Source: Desulfoluna limicola
Lineage (GTDB): Bacteria > Desulfobacterota > Desulfobacteria > Desulfobacterales > Desulfolunaceae
Assembly (NCBI RefSeq): GCF_021654575.1
Contig: NZ_AP024488.1
Location: forward strand, 5,793,501 to 5,857,500
Direction: 5' to 3'
DNA: 64,000 nucleotides
Shown here: positions 35,250-43,581 of the stretch, one piece after another
Layout of the letters: every line of letters begins with the position of its first letter
How positions within the stretch are numbered: the stretch's first letter is position 1
The notes under the pieces: generated by a model
What the model saw: the letters and a program-made list of their open reading frames with translations, nothing else
Told to the model about the DNA's origin: nothing
The model's database searches: none
Translations under genes and position numbers: made by a program

Positions 35250-36488
35250 TTAACCCACCTGCTGCTCTATACCTTCCTTTTGACTTTCGTCAAGGCCGGC
35301 TGTGTGCCTCGCCAGCATCCCAAGCACCGTTATGGCCATGGCAAGGGAGGCGGAGCAGGCGAGGGTGATACCGGTCCAGCCGTATGAGGTCCAGATGGGT
35401 CCGAGGACCATGGAGGAGAGGCTGCCGCCTCCGATGCAGACGAGGATGTAGAGGGATGAGGCGCTGCCGAGGGATTGCCTGGGCACGCTTTGTCCGATAA
35501 GCAGAAAGATCAGGGGCTGGCAGCAGTAGGCACCGGCAAAGAGCAAGAGAAGCCCCAAGGTGATCACGGGAATGGACTGGGCCCACCCCATGAGCTGGGT
35601 GGCGATGATGCAGAGGGCAAGGCCCGGGACGCTGACCTTGAAGGGGCCGGTTCTCTGAGAGAGATTGCCGGCAAAGGGAGCGATGAGTGCGGTGATGCCG
35701 GCAAGGCTTACCCAGCCGACGTCTCCGGAGGTAAAATAAAAAGGCGGGGCCACAAGTCGGTAGGTGAGGAAGGTGACCATGCCGAGGAACCCGAAGAAGA
35801 GAAAAAATCCTGTGGATAGAAGCGCAAGGGGCCTGGGGCTTGTGACGAGCTTGATGGAGCGCAGGTAGAGTTCGGCGATCCCCTTGGGTGATGTGGGCCT
35901 GGAGTCACTCTGTTCAACCAGGAATAGCATGCCAAGGGTCGCCAGGGTGACGAGAAGGGCAGAGACCACCCTGAAGGCAAAGGGCCACCCAAATTGTGCG
36001 GTGAGGATTCCCATGGCGACCCGTCCCAGGACAATCCCGAGGGTTCCTGAGGCGACAATGGCGCCGACGTAGATCCCGAGTTTTTCTTTGGGGGCGAGAC
36101 TTGTCATGTGGGGGAACATGGAGGCGGGGATCAGAGCGGCGCTGAACCCTGTGAGTCCCATGGCCGTGATAAAGAGTGAAAAGCGGGTTGTGGACGCGGC
36201 GCAGAAGATCATGACTGACAAGGCGACAAGGCCTGTGATGGCGATTTTCGGCGGGTTAAATCGGTCGGCAAGGGGGCCGATAAAAAAGAAAGCTGTTGAA
36301 TAGCAGAGAGAGGTCACGCTGAAGGCAAAGCGGGCTCGTGAGATGTCGATGTGAAACGAGGTCGAAATCTCAAGAAAAATGGATTGGGTCATGAACACCG
36401 TGGCAACGGCCGTCATGACCATGAGGCAGGCGATACCGGCCTTTAATTTTACAGATCTCTCAGCTTCCGTCACTGGGTTTCCTTTCAT
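35250..36488 (-). CDS. MFS transporter
   Basis: 412 aa with 12 predicted membrane helices. The loop-2/3 signature appears as GPLADRFNPPKI, and the fold and length are typical of the major facilitator superfamily (YnfM/Bcr-like drug or metabolite exporters). Substrate unknown. ATG 36488 lacks a good ribosome site; a GTG at 36473 (five codons in) has AAGGA 6 nt upstream and may be the true start. Stands alone between R12 and R13. Confidence 0.83.
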   Translation of the reverse strand: MKGNPVTEAERSVKLKAGIACLMVMTAVATVFMTQSIFLEISTSFHIDISRARFAFSVTSLCYSTAFFFIGPLADRFNPPKIAITGLVALSVMIFCAASTTRFSLFITAMGLTGFSAALIPASMFPHMTSLAPKEKLGIYVGAIVASGTLGIVLGRVAMGILTAQFGWPFAFRVVSALLVTLATLGMLFLVEQSDSRPTSPKGIAELYLRSIKLVTSPRPLALLSTGFFLFFGFLGMVTFLTYRLVAPPFYFTSGDVGWVSLAGITALIAPFAGNLSQRTGPFKVSVPGLALCIIATQLMGWAQSIPVITLGLLLLFAGAYCCQPLIFLLIGQSVPRQSLGSASSLYILVCIGGGSLSSMVLGPIWTSYGWTGITLACSASLAMAITVLGMLARHTAGLDESQKEGIEQQVG

Positions 36489-36514
36489 GTTCGGTAACTA
36501 TTCAGCTCAACGTT

Positions 36515-36678
36515 GCCTCCGGCGGCCCTGCCGGGGGCCAAACTTTTGAAAAGTTTGATAAACAGGTTTTTGCCTTGAATGAATTTTGCATTAAATGCGG
36601 ATGCGATTTGACCCGAGGAACGAGGGCAAAGCGCATCCGCAACCTGCTTTCAAGGTGGCACACCTTGCCGCCGGAGGC
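36515..36678. repeat. Composite structured repeat R13
   Basis: 164 bp with GCCTCCGGCGGC / GCCGCCGGAGGC termini. The left type-2 half reads GGCCCTGCCGGGGGCC, then AACTTTTGAAAAGTTT. The right type-1 half has GCGGATGCG/CGCATCCGC and hairpin A CAAGGTG/CACCTTG. It forms the whole spacer between two genes. Confidence 0.92.
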
Positions 36679-36691
36679 ACAATTTGAACAG

Positions 36692-37873
36692 TTATCCCTG
36701 CTCCAGGCACTCTTCAAAGGTGGATAGAAAGCCCCGAAGGTCTTCCTCATCTATGGTGAGGCTCGGGTCGAGTCGAAGGGTACTGGTTCCCGGCCTGCGG
36801 CCCACCAGAAACCCTTTTTGACGCAGGGTTCGGTGAACATCCGTCGTGAGCTCTCCATCGGAATGGTCCACAAGGTCCATGGCCACCATAAGGCCCCTGG
36901 CTCGGATTTCCTTGATTCCGGCCGTTCTCTCTTTGATGTCGTGCAGCCCTTGAATCAGAACCCTTGACAGCTCATCGCTTCGCTCAATGAGGTTGTCATC
37001 GTGGATGATACGGGCCACCTCTCGTGCGATGGCTGCCCCTAAGGGATCGTTCTGGTGGGATTGGCTGTAGGCGATGGGGTTGCCTCCCAGTATCTTCGTC
37101 ACACGTGGGGAAACGGCGGCGATGCTCACTGGGTATCCGTTTCCGATGCCCTTGCCCATGGCCACGATATCCGGGGTGATGTCGTAGTGCTGGTAACCGA
37201 ACCACTTGCCGGTGCGCCCGATGCCGGTGGTGACTTCATTGACAAGGACGAATCCGCCATTTTCTTGCACTGCTCCGGCGAGGCATTCGATGAATTTCTT
37301 CGGGGGAAAGCGCACAAAGCCGGAGGAGCTGCCCGGCTCAAAAAGAAAGCCTCCGATCTTTTCAAAAGGGATGTCACGCCACCTGTCACAGGAACTACCA
37401 CAGGGCCCTTCATAGGGACAACTCTCACACCCCGACCAGTCAAAGGGCAACCACGCATCCGCCTCCCTGCTGCATGCCGAGCCATACGCACCAAAGTAGG
37501 AGTCGGCCATGGTGATGAAGAGGGGGCGCTCCGAAAGCTCCCTTGCGACCCGGACCCCGTACTCCACCGCCTCGCTCCCGGAACAGAGAAAGGTACACCC
37601 CCCGCCCTCGAACCCGTGCAGGGGAAGGATCTCTTCTGCCGCCTTCTCCACGACATCGCTGGAATAGCTGAATCCCGTGTGGGCCAACCTCCCTGCCTGC
37701 TCGGTCATCACCTCGAGAACCTTCGGGTGGGCGTGCCCCACAGATGTACACCACACCCCCGACTCCAGGTCGATGTAACGTTTCCCCTTTGCATCATAGA
37801 GACTGCAGTTTTCCGCTCGAACAATGGGGTCTTGAAGTCTCTCGTGCCCCGGGTACCAGATAACATGGCTCAT
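36692..37873 (-). CDS. Class III pyridoxal-phosphate aminotransferase
   Basis: 393 aa fold-type I PLP enzyme. Recognisable: YDAKGKRYIDLESGVWCTSVGH near the N-terminus, LCSGSEAVEYGVRVAR for cofactor binding, GIGRTGKWFGYQHY, and AMGKGIGNGYPVS with the Schiff-base Lys. Two oddities: the usual DEV aspartate contacting the PLP ring nitrogen is Asn (VLVNEVTTG), and there is a cysteine cluster (CESCPYEGPCGSSC) near residue 150. ATG 37873 has AAGGA 8 nt upstream. Substrate unknown; ornithine- or GABA-type is possible. Confidence 0.83.
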   Translation of the reverse strand: MSHVIWYPGHERLQDPIVRAENCSLYDAKGKRYIDLESGVWCTSVGHAHPKVLEVMTEQAGRLAHTGFSYSSDVVEKAAEEILPLHGFEGGGCTFLCSGSEAVEYGVRVARELSERPLFITMADSYFGAYGSACSREADAWLPFDWSGCESCPYEGPCGSSCDRWRDIPFEKIGGFLFEPGSSSGFVRFPPKKFIECLAGAVQENGGFVLVNEVTTGIGRTGKWFGYQHYDITPDIVAMGKGIGNGYPVSIAAVSPRVTKILGGNPIAYSQSHQNDPLGAAIAREVARIIHDDNLIERSDELSRVLIQGLHDIKERTAGIKEIRARGLMVAMDLVDHSDGELTTDVHRTLRQKGFLVGRRPGTSTLRLDPSLTIDEEDLRGFLSTFEECLEQG

Positions 37874-37910
37874 GAGGTGTGTCCTTGTGTGGGGTATGTG
37901 AAAAAAGCCT

Positions 37911-38013
37911 GCCTCCGGCGGCAAGGGGATGATCCCCTTGACCCCAGGTTTGCGAATGCTTCGAGCCCTCGTGCCTCGGGCTCGTCACATTCGCTGACGG
38001 GCTTCGCCCGTGG
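37911..38013 (+). repeat. Structured intergenic repeat, copy R14
   Basis: Full copy. Hairpin A is CAAGGGGATgATCCCCTTG. Stem B is GCGAATG/CATTCGC enclosing GAGCCC-TCGTGCCTC-GGGCTC. Hairpin C is ACGGGCttcGCCCGT. The edge faces the aminotransferase 5' end. Confidence 0.92.
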
Positions 38014-38354
38014 GAATGGCAGAGGTCGTTTGGTTATTTATCACGGTGGAGCGAAGGTCGAAAAAGGTGGCGATTATTGCCAGAAACCCGAATTTGAAGG
38101 CGGGCAGGGTTAGCTTGCCTTTGGCCAGGATAACTCACCCATTTAAAATCAAAAGATATCTTACCCCGAGTTTTGAGATGAGCAAAAGGCACAGTTGGCA
38201 AGATTTTGGGTGGGTACAGTTTGTCGGTTTGGCTTGTCGGTGGGTCACAGAAGGCCGGTGCGTCACGACTTAGTCTCTAATTTTTCGGTACCATGACGCC
38301 GCTTTGCTCGTCGCATCATTACCATTGACAGAACAAAGCAACGTCATATTCTTT
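38014..38354. other. Gene-free spacer
   Basis: About 340 bp without a supported gene between R14 and the heptamer array. Nothing recognisable. Confidence 0.5.
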
Positions 38355-38410
38355 TTTAGCCTTTAGCCTTTAGCCTTTAGCCTTTAGCCTTTAGCCTTTA
38401 GCCTTTAGCC
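38355..38410. repeat. Heptamer tandem array (CTTTAGC)n
   Basis: Seven exact CTTTAGC units at 38361-38409 preceded by TTTAGC. It abuts the 3' end of the Fe-S protein gene, the position where other genes carry a structured repeat edge. Likely length-variable by slippage. Confidence 0.95.
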
Positions 38411-38414
38411 TTCC

Positions 38415-39560
38415 TTACGCATTCGCCATGCTCGACCTGACCAGCGTCGCGATGTGTACCGCTTTTTTCCCCGCTTCGGTTTTCCGTGAGGTGTAGTTCA
38501 TGTTGAAAATGCAGAAGGGGCAGGTGGAGACGAGGGTTTCCTCTGTGGCCGTGGAGAGGACTTTTCCTGCGATCTTCATGGAGAGGGGGGCGTCCAGGGA
38601 GCGGACCCCGGATCCGGATCCGCAGCAGAGGGCCTCGTCGCGGTTTTCAGGGAGTTCGGAGAGGGTCGCTCCGCAGGCTTTCAGGAGCTCGCGGGGGATG
38701 TCGTAGAGCCCGTATTTTCGACCCATTTTGCAGGCGTCATGGATGGTGACGGATTGGGTGGACGGAGAAAGGGCGATGCGCCCGGCGTCGAGAAGCTCTT
38801 TGATCACCTCGGCGATGTGGAGCACCTTGATATCGAAGTCTTCCAAAAGCCGCGGGTAGTAGTGGGAAAAGGCCCGATGGCAGCCCGCGCAGGGGACGAT
38901 GATGCGTTTGATGCCGGCCTGCTTGAAGGTTTCCGCCATGTCGGTGAAGATGGCCTTGGCCTCCTCCCATTTTCCGGCGTTGTAGGGGTAGATGCCGCAG
39001 CAGTATTCGTCCCGCAGGAGTTTGACGTCTTCCCCCGCGGCCATGAGGATCTCCAGGGAGGCGGCGGCTGTGGCCTTGTCCATGTAAGAGGAGAGACAGC
39101 CCACATAAAGGAGGGTGTCCCCTTCGGCCTCTTCGAATTTGACCTTCTGCTTGAGGTGGTCTGGAATCCAGTCCAGGCGCTCCTCGGCTGGCTTGCCCAC
39201 GGCATTTCGGTTTTTGAAGAGGCCCTTGATCATGTTCTCATGTTTTTCCAAGGGACCGAACCCCTTGCTGACCATCATCACCTTACCGTCGGCGATGGTT
39301 TGGGAGATGGGGATCTCCTGGGGACAGGTGCCATCACACCGTCCGCACTCCGTGCAGTAGTAAAGGGCTTTTACCTCGTCGGGAAGGGGCGCATACCCCT
39401 TGAGGGTGCGATTGATGACGGTGAGGCGATCCATGGGGTTCATGGAGGGGCCGTCAGCGGTATCGGACGTGCAGCAGGCCTCAAGGCAGGCCTCGCACTG
39501 GATGCATTGGTTGGTGGATTCAAGAAGGGCAGGGGTGTCAATGAGATCGAAGACGGACAT
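38415..39560 (-). CDS. HdrD-like (Fe-S)-binding protein with two CCG domains
   Basis: 381 aa soluble redox protein. Two [4Fe-4S] ferredoxin motifs at the N-terminus (CIQCEACLEACC; CTECGRCDGTCP) and two cysteine-rich CCG domains (YVGCLSSYM ... EYCCGIYPYNAG ... PCAGCHRAFSHYYP; HDACKMGRKYGLYD ... ALCCGSGSG ... STCPFCIFNM), the layout of heterodisulfide-reductase subunit D and GlpC/LutA-type electron carriers. Partner dehydrogenase not adjacent. GGAGG upstream of ATG 39560. Confidence 0.86.
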   Translation of the reverse strand: MSVFDLIDTPALLESTNQCIQCEACLEACCTSDTADGPSMNPMDRLTVINRTLKGYAPLPDEVKALYYCTECGRCDGTCPQEIPISQTIADGKVMMVSKGFGPLEKHENMIKGLFKNRNAVGKPAEERLDWIPDHLKQKVKFEEAEGDTLLYVGCLSSYMDKATAAASLEILMAAGEDVKLLRDEYCCGIYPYNAGKWEEAKAIFTDMAETFKQAGIKRIIVPCAGCHRAFSHYYPRLLEDFDIKVLHIAEVIKELLDAGRIALSPSTQSVTIHDACKMGRKYGLYDIPRELLKACGATLSELPENRDEALCCGSGSGVRSLDAPLSMKIAGKVLSTATEETLVSTCPFCIFNMNYTSRKTEAGKKAVHIATLVRSSMANA

Positions 39561-39774
39561 GGGGAAAACCTCCGGGAAGAATCAGTGATAAATGGTCTGA
39601 TAATTTCTACGCCCGGAGGGACGAGAAATGCAACCAAAATATGGCCGGGGAGGGTGACGTCACTTGGGTAAAAAAAAACGTGAAGGCGGGTGCTTTTGCT
39701 CTTCCTGGGGAGGACGCCATGGGTGGTGTTCTTGGGTCGCTCGCTTGAGTCTGGTTGGACTATAAAACAGGCAG

Positions 39775-40197
39775 TCAGGGGAGTGATTCTGCGTCAACAT
39801 TCAGATGCATTGCCAGGTCTGCCGGATCTTTGTCCAGCCATTTCAGTGCAGAGATCCAGTCACGAAAGGCGCCAGTTTTAAAGGGGGTGGTGCCGTTAGA
39901 AAACTGTTCGTACATGCGGCTGGGGGCGTAAATTCTGTCCGTGTTTGCAATGATGGCGTTTTTTTTATTTCGATTTCCAGAGAGAAGGGACTCTGAGACC
40001 TGGACCATCTCCAGAATGTCCTGGCTTGAAAAGGCAGTTATCAACTCGGTGAGGTCGGTGATGACATCATAGTCCGGCGAGTGGTCGGGGTCTGCCTGAA
40101 CTTTTTTGATAAAATCAACACACTGGCTGACGGATGTTTCACCCCGGTTCCAGATAAGAGTCAACTGGTGTTCAGGCAATATTCGGTACTCAAACAT
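39775..40197 (-). CDS. STAS-like protein, tandem paralogue 3
   Basis: 140 aa. Pattern shared with its two neighbours: an N-terminal strand pair (YRILPEHQLTLIWNRGETS), DPDHSPDYDVITDLTEL, then KKNAIIANTDRIYAPSRMYEQ and FRDWISALKWL. This resembles SpoIIAA/STAS-fold proteins of unknown role that end with a (F/Y)RD--ALEWL motif. GGAG 8 nt upstream of ATG 40197 sets the start. No enzyme motif seen. Confidence 0.7.
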   Translation of the reverse strand: MFEYRILPEHQLTLIWNRGETSVSQCVDFIKKVQADPDHSPDYDVITDLTELITAFSSQDILEMVQVSESLLSGNRNKKNAIIANTDRIYAPSRMYEQFSNGTTPFKTGAFRDWISALKWLDKDPADLAMHLNVDAESLP

Positions 40198-40472
40198 GGT
40201 CACTCTCCACGTATTCAAAAAAAATGGCATGCGGTGACAGGTTCTCTTGCCGAGCCCACAGCCCATTCGAGACGTATTGCACCATATCACTGTTGTCGGC
40301 GAAAATGCAGTGATTTATGACGTTTTTTGGCGTCAGAACAATGTATTGCGTAGACGGGGGTGATCGAAAGGTGATACCCGCTCCGCCGGCGTTCCCATGT
40401 TTAAGTGGGTTTCCGGCCCACCAGGGATAACTGGCAGCAACCAGGTGACGGAGGGCCATAGCCATGTCCGGC
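40198..40472. other. Spacer between STAS-like paralogues
   Basis: 275 bp holding a minus-strand open frame without ribosome site or recognised family. It may be a remnant of another duplicated unit, but I cannot support a gene. Confidence 0.35.
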
Positions 40473-40880
40473 TCAACCAGCCTTCAGGTACTCGGCGATG
40501 GTTGCCGGATCTTTCTCGAGCCACTTCAAAGCAGGTTGCCACTCTCGGAAGACGGCTGTTTTGATGGGGGTGATGCCGTCTGAGAGTTGCTCGAACATGC
40601 GGCATTGGGCATAGGTGCGGTTGTTGTTGGCAACAATGGCGTGTTTGGTGGGTTTATTTCCGGCGGGGTGATCTTTGATGAACTGAATAATTTCAACCAT
40701 TTCTTGGCCGGATAGGTTGGTGGTCAGATCCGTCACGTCGGCGATGGCATCATAGTCATGGGAGTGATTTGGATCCGTATGAATTTTTTGTATACTTTCA
40801 ATGCATTCGTGGACGGAGGTTTCGTTCCGGCCCCAAATGAGAATCAATCGGTGTTGCGGCACTATCAAATAATCTATCAT
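40473..40880 (-). CDS. STAS-like protein, tandem paralogue 2
   Basis: 135 aa. Starts MIDYLIVPQHRLILIWGRNETSV and retains DPNHSHDYDAIADVTDL, KHAIVANNNRTYAQCRMFEQ and FREWQPALKWLEKDPA. I prefer ATG 40880 over 40886 because GGGA is then correctly spaced and the paralogue at 41538 begins the same way. The conserved Asp in DVTDL is in the STAS-like position. Function unknown. Confidence 0.7.
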   Translation of the reverse strand: MIDYLIVPQHRLILIWGRNETSVHECIESIQKIHTDPNHSHDYDAIADVTDLTTNLSGQEMVEIIQFIKDHPAGNKPTKHAIVANNNRTYAQCRMFEQLSDGITPIKTAVFREWQPALKWLEKDPATIAEYLKAG

Positions 40881-41106
40881 CACCATTCCCAGATGCAGGA
40901 TAAAGTGAAGGCATATGAACGAGATATCTCAGATGACCTCACATTGAATGTTCAGCAAAAAGCATCTTAGCACCGGGCGTGTTGATATTGTGTTGATTCC
41001 TTACGAATTATGCGGGCCTGCCAAACAAAGGGCAAATTCCTTAAAGGATGTCGCGCCGATTTAACCTGGGTGTGGGGGCGGGCTGTACGAACAGGCGTCG
41101 AAGCCT

Positions 41107-41538
41107 TTAGAATGGATGTTTGTCGGGTGTCTGCTTTTCTTTCAGGCATTTAAAAATGACTGCCGGGTCTTTTCCGAGCCACTCCAAGGCGGAGGTCCAG
41201 TCTCGAAAGACAGCTGTTTCGTAGGGGGAGAATCCGTTGGCGAGCTGTTCGTACATTCGGCTGGTTCCGTAGGTGCGGTTTGAGGGGGCGATGATGGCGT
41301 TTTTCTTGGGCCTTGTTCCCGGGCGGTAGGATTTGGAATGGTGAACCATCTGCCAGATTTCCTGAGATGTGTAGGCTCGTTGGAGCTGCGTGACATCTGT
41401 AATCACATCAAAGTCAGGTGAGTGGTCGGGGTCTTGCTGGATTTTTCGGGTGTACTCCATGCACTCGTTGATGGAGGTGTCGCCACGGTTCCAATTGAGA
41501 ATCAACTGATACTGGGGAAGTATCAGGTAGTCAATCAT
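41107..41538 (-). CDS. STAS-like protein, tandem paralogue 1
   Basis: 143 aa. MIDYLILPQYQLILNWNRGDTS, DPDHSPDFDVITDVTQL, KKNAIIAPSNRTYGTSRMYEQ and FRDWTSALEWLGKDPA align without gaps to the two downstream paralogues; all three share about half of their residues by eye. AAGGAG is 8 nt upstream of ATG. Tandem triplication with divergence suggests specialised binding partners; no sensor kinase or phosphatase gene is adjacent. Confidence 0.72.
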   Translation of the reverse strand: MIDYLILPQYQLILNWNRGDTSINECMEYTRKIQQDPDHSPDFDVITDVTQLQRAYTSQEIWQMVHHSKSYRPGTRPKKNAIIAPSNRTYGTSRMYEQLANGFSPYETAVFRDWTSALEWLGKDPAVIFKCLKEKQTPDKHPF

Positions 41539-41683
41539 GGCAATTCTCCTTACCAGTTAATCCGCAAAATGCGACATGGATTTCAGTGCCCCCCTCTGAA
41601 AGATGTCGGACAAAACGGTTAACCTACCCACAGGGTGGGTTGTGAACGAACAGGTTGTCATTCGTTCAGTTGTTGAAGAACGT

Positions 41684-41697
41684 GGCCCCCCGGAGGC
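41684..41697 (-). repeat. Repeat edge fragment R31
   Basis: GGCCCCCCGGAGGC matches only the terminal edge of the type-2 repeat and sits 31 bp from the 3' end of the next gene, keeping the polarity rule. Confidence 0.5.
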
Positions 41698-41728
41698 AAT
41701 GTCGAGCTGAATAGATACAACTGCATTA

Positions 41729-42559
41729 GTGCGACTCTTTTTGTTTTACCAACCGGCTGGCGATCTCTTCACCCAGAAACACAATGGATTCGATGTCGAG
41801 GTGATCGGTGACGGTTTCATCGAACATGAGTTTTGCCTTGGCCTCGAAGCCTTCCGCATCGTCGGCATCCCAGAAGAGGAGGATGACGGGGACCTTCGGG
41901 AAGGGGGAGAACCGAAAGGCGATGTCCGCGGATCCTGCGTCTTCGACTTCAACGGTGGCCCCCAGGTCCTGGGCCCGTTCCTTCAAGAGGAGGATGTTGT
42001 CGGCAAAGGCCTCAGCGATGGGCCTTTCCACACTGTCCACCATGTTTTTGATCTTTGACGTGGTGTTGGGCAGTTCGATGAACCCTTTCCAGCGACCGGT
42101 GGGATTTTTCGATCCCCCCTGGGCAAGGTGATTGAGGACAAAGACCTGCTCCCAACGGGTCAGGGGCTCGCCCTCATGGGTGGTGATGGTCAGGTTTTTT
42201 ATGCGGAGGGTGTCATTGAAGTAGGGGAGGCGAAAGACGGGGACGCCGTCCTCTGTTTCAAGGTCTCCACCGAGACGGGGGGGAAAGCTCTCCGTGGTCA
42301 TGTCCGCTGCGCGCTGCCTGGCCCAGTTGAGGGCATCTTCCGCCATGTCCCGGCGTACCCATTTTCCTTTGGCGTATTGTTCCTTGAGCTCAACCGTGCA
42401 GCGCTCAACGGTGTCGGTGGAGAGGTAAGGGCATTCGGAGAGGGGGAGGGCAGCTGCGACAACCTGGCCTGCAAAGGCAAGGCATGTGGGGTGACCGCAC
42501 TCCCCGCAGTTGGTTTTCGGAAGAACATCACGGTAAAGATCCACAACGGATAGAGCCAT
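41729..42559 (-). CDS. DUF3786 protein with N-terminal Fe-S motif
   Basis: 276 aa. The N-terminus carries NCGECGHPTCLAFA ... SECPYL (Cys 18, 21, 26, 43), the 4-Cys putative Fe-S domain of the corrinoid/RnfB-like type (PF04060). The remainder matches DUF3786: RWEQVFVLNHLAQGGSKNPTGRWKGFIELPNT and FPKVPVILLFWDADD. Known mainly in anaerobes, function unassigned, possibly corrinoid or electron transfer related. Its ribosome site GGAGG (6 nt upstream) is formed by the edge of repeat R15. Confidence 0.82.
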
Positions 42560-42565
42560 AGAATA

Positions 42566-42664
42566 CCTCCGGCAAGGGGGCTGAGATCCCTGGCCCCAGT
42601 TTCGCGAATGCTCCCGCCCTTCGTGCCTCAGGCCTCTCACATTCACGGACGGGCTGCACCCTGG
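42566..42664 (+). repeat. Structured intergenic repeat, copy R15
   Basis: Edge CCTCCGGCAAGG, then GCGAATGCTCCC, GCCCTTCGTGCCTCAGGC, CTCACATTCACGGACGGGCTGCA. Hairpin A is eroded. The edge lies 7 bp from the DUF3786 start and provides its Shine-Dalgarno. Confidence 0.82.
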
Positions 42665-42898
42665 TTTATTTGACGCCACAGCTTGTCGTCCCCCACCTTT
42701 CAAGGGAACAAAACGGCCTTTGGCGGATCGCTTTTTAAAATGAGCTCCGAAAACGTTTCAGTTGCACCGGCTTTTATTTCCGACCAGAGGGCAATAAGAA
42801 ACTCAGGTGCCACATAAGCGAGTCGGATGCGCATGGTTTTCCGGTAAAGATGGAGCCGCAGATAGCTTTTAAGAATTTGTATCTATATCTCAGATTGT

Positions 42899-42963
42899 GC
42901 CTCCGGAGGGGCAAAGTGCATCCGCTACGTGCTTTCAAGGTGGCACACCTTGCCGACGGAGGC
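42899..42963 (-). repeat. Composite repeat R16, internally deleted
   Basis: 65 bp: GCCTCCGG edge joined directly to the inner right half (GCAAAGTGCATCCGC ... GCTTTCAAGGTGGCACACCTT) and closing GACGGAGGC. A minimal composite with both edges retained, near the 3' end of the ferredoxin gene. Confidence 0.8.
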
Positions 42964-42979
42964 ATCATATCGCATTCGT

Positions 42980-43177
42980 CTATGGCTGTTCTTCCCACTG
43001 GATGCAGTCCACCGGGCAGTTTTTGATCACCTCGTCCACCTCACCCCGGGGGTAGGTATCGAGGGGTTCCACCTGAACGTAGCCGTTTTCGTTCATGGTA
43101 AAGACCTTGGGGCAGATGTCTGTGCACATTTCGCAGAGGATACAGTCGGAGAGTTCGACAACAGGGACACGTTTCAT
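42980..43177 (-). CDS. Ferredoxin, [4Fe-4S] type
   Basis: 65 aa electron carrier. The motif CILCEMCTDICP (Cys 12, 15, 18, 22) and the C-terminal NCPVDCI match the single-cluster ferredoxins of sulfate reducers, in which three ligands come from the first motif and one from the C-terminal CP motif. The start at 43177 has GGAGGTGAT upstream; the longer frame to 43252 has none. No physiological partner is adjacent. Confidence 0.88.
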   Translation of the reverse strand: MKRVPVVELSDCILCEMCTDICPKVFTMNENGYVQVEPLDTYPRGEVDEVIKNCPVDCIQWEEQP

Positions 43178-43258
43178 GGGATCACCTCCACATGGGTAGC
43201 TAAGGTATGTCAGCCATACCTTAAAGATATCACGGAATCGCAAAACGTTCAAAAGGGT

Positions 43259-43288
43259 CGGGGCCTGCGGTGGGGAAACCGCAGGCCC
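43259..43288. terminator. Strong GC hairpin between ferredoxin and rubrerythrin
   Basis: GGGGCCTGCGGT and ACCGCAGGCCCC form a 12-bp perfect stem with a GGGGAA loop. There is no clean T run on either strand, so it may be a rubrerythrin 3' end or a weak terminator. The rest of 43178-43581 shows no gene. Confidence 0.5.
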
Positions 43289-43581
43289 CTGGTCTGGGTG
43301 AGGATAGGATCAACGCACGTCGTTCGGCAGGTCGGTCCGGGGAACGGAAAAAGGAGAGGGGAACCGTTACCCGGTCATTTCCATGTGACTCCGGCTGCCG
43401 AAAGTGTCTGAAGGAGTCCACGGATGGTGGACGGAAGCCCTCAGTCGGGTGGAGTGTTGGTTTGGGATTCTATCTGAGTTGTGACGGTGTTGTCCCACCT
43501 CCATGCCGGCCAGAACACGTCTGGTGGAGGTGTCGGGGCGGCACCTTTCGGGCGCCCCGGAGACAGCCCATCACGGGGTTT

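Noticed and set aside
38355..38410. CRISPR array
   Set aside because: The units are contiguous heptamers without spacers and no cas genes are present.
40190..40465. Minus-strand frame between the STAS-like paralogues (contains a PWWAGN stretch)
   Set aside because: No Shine-Dalgarno, no similarity to the flanking paralogues, overlaps the next ribosome site.
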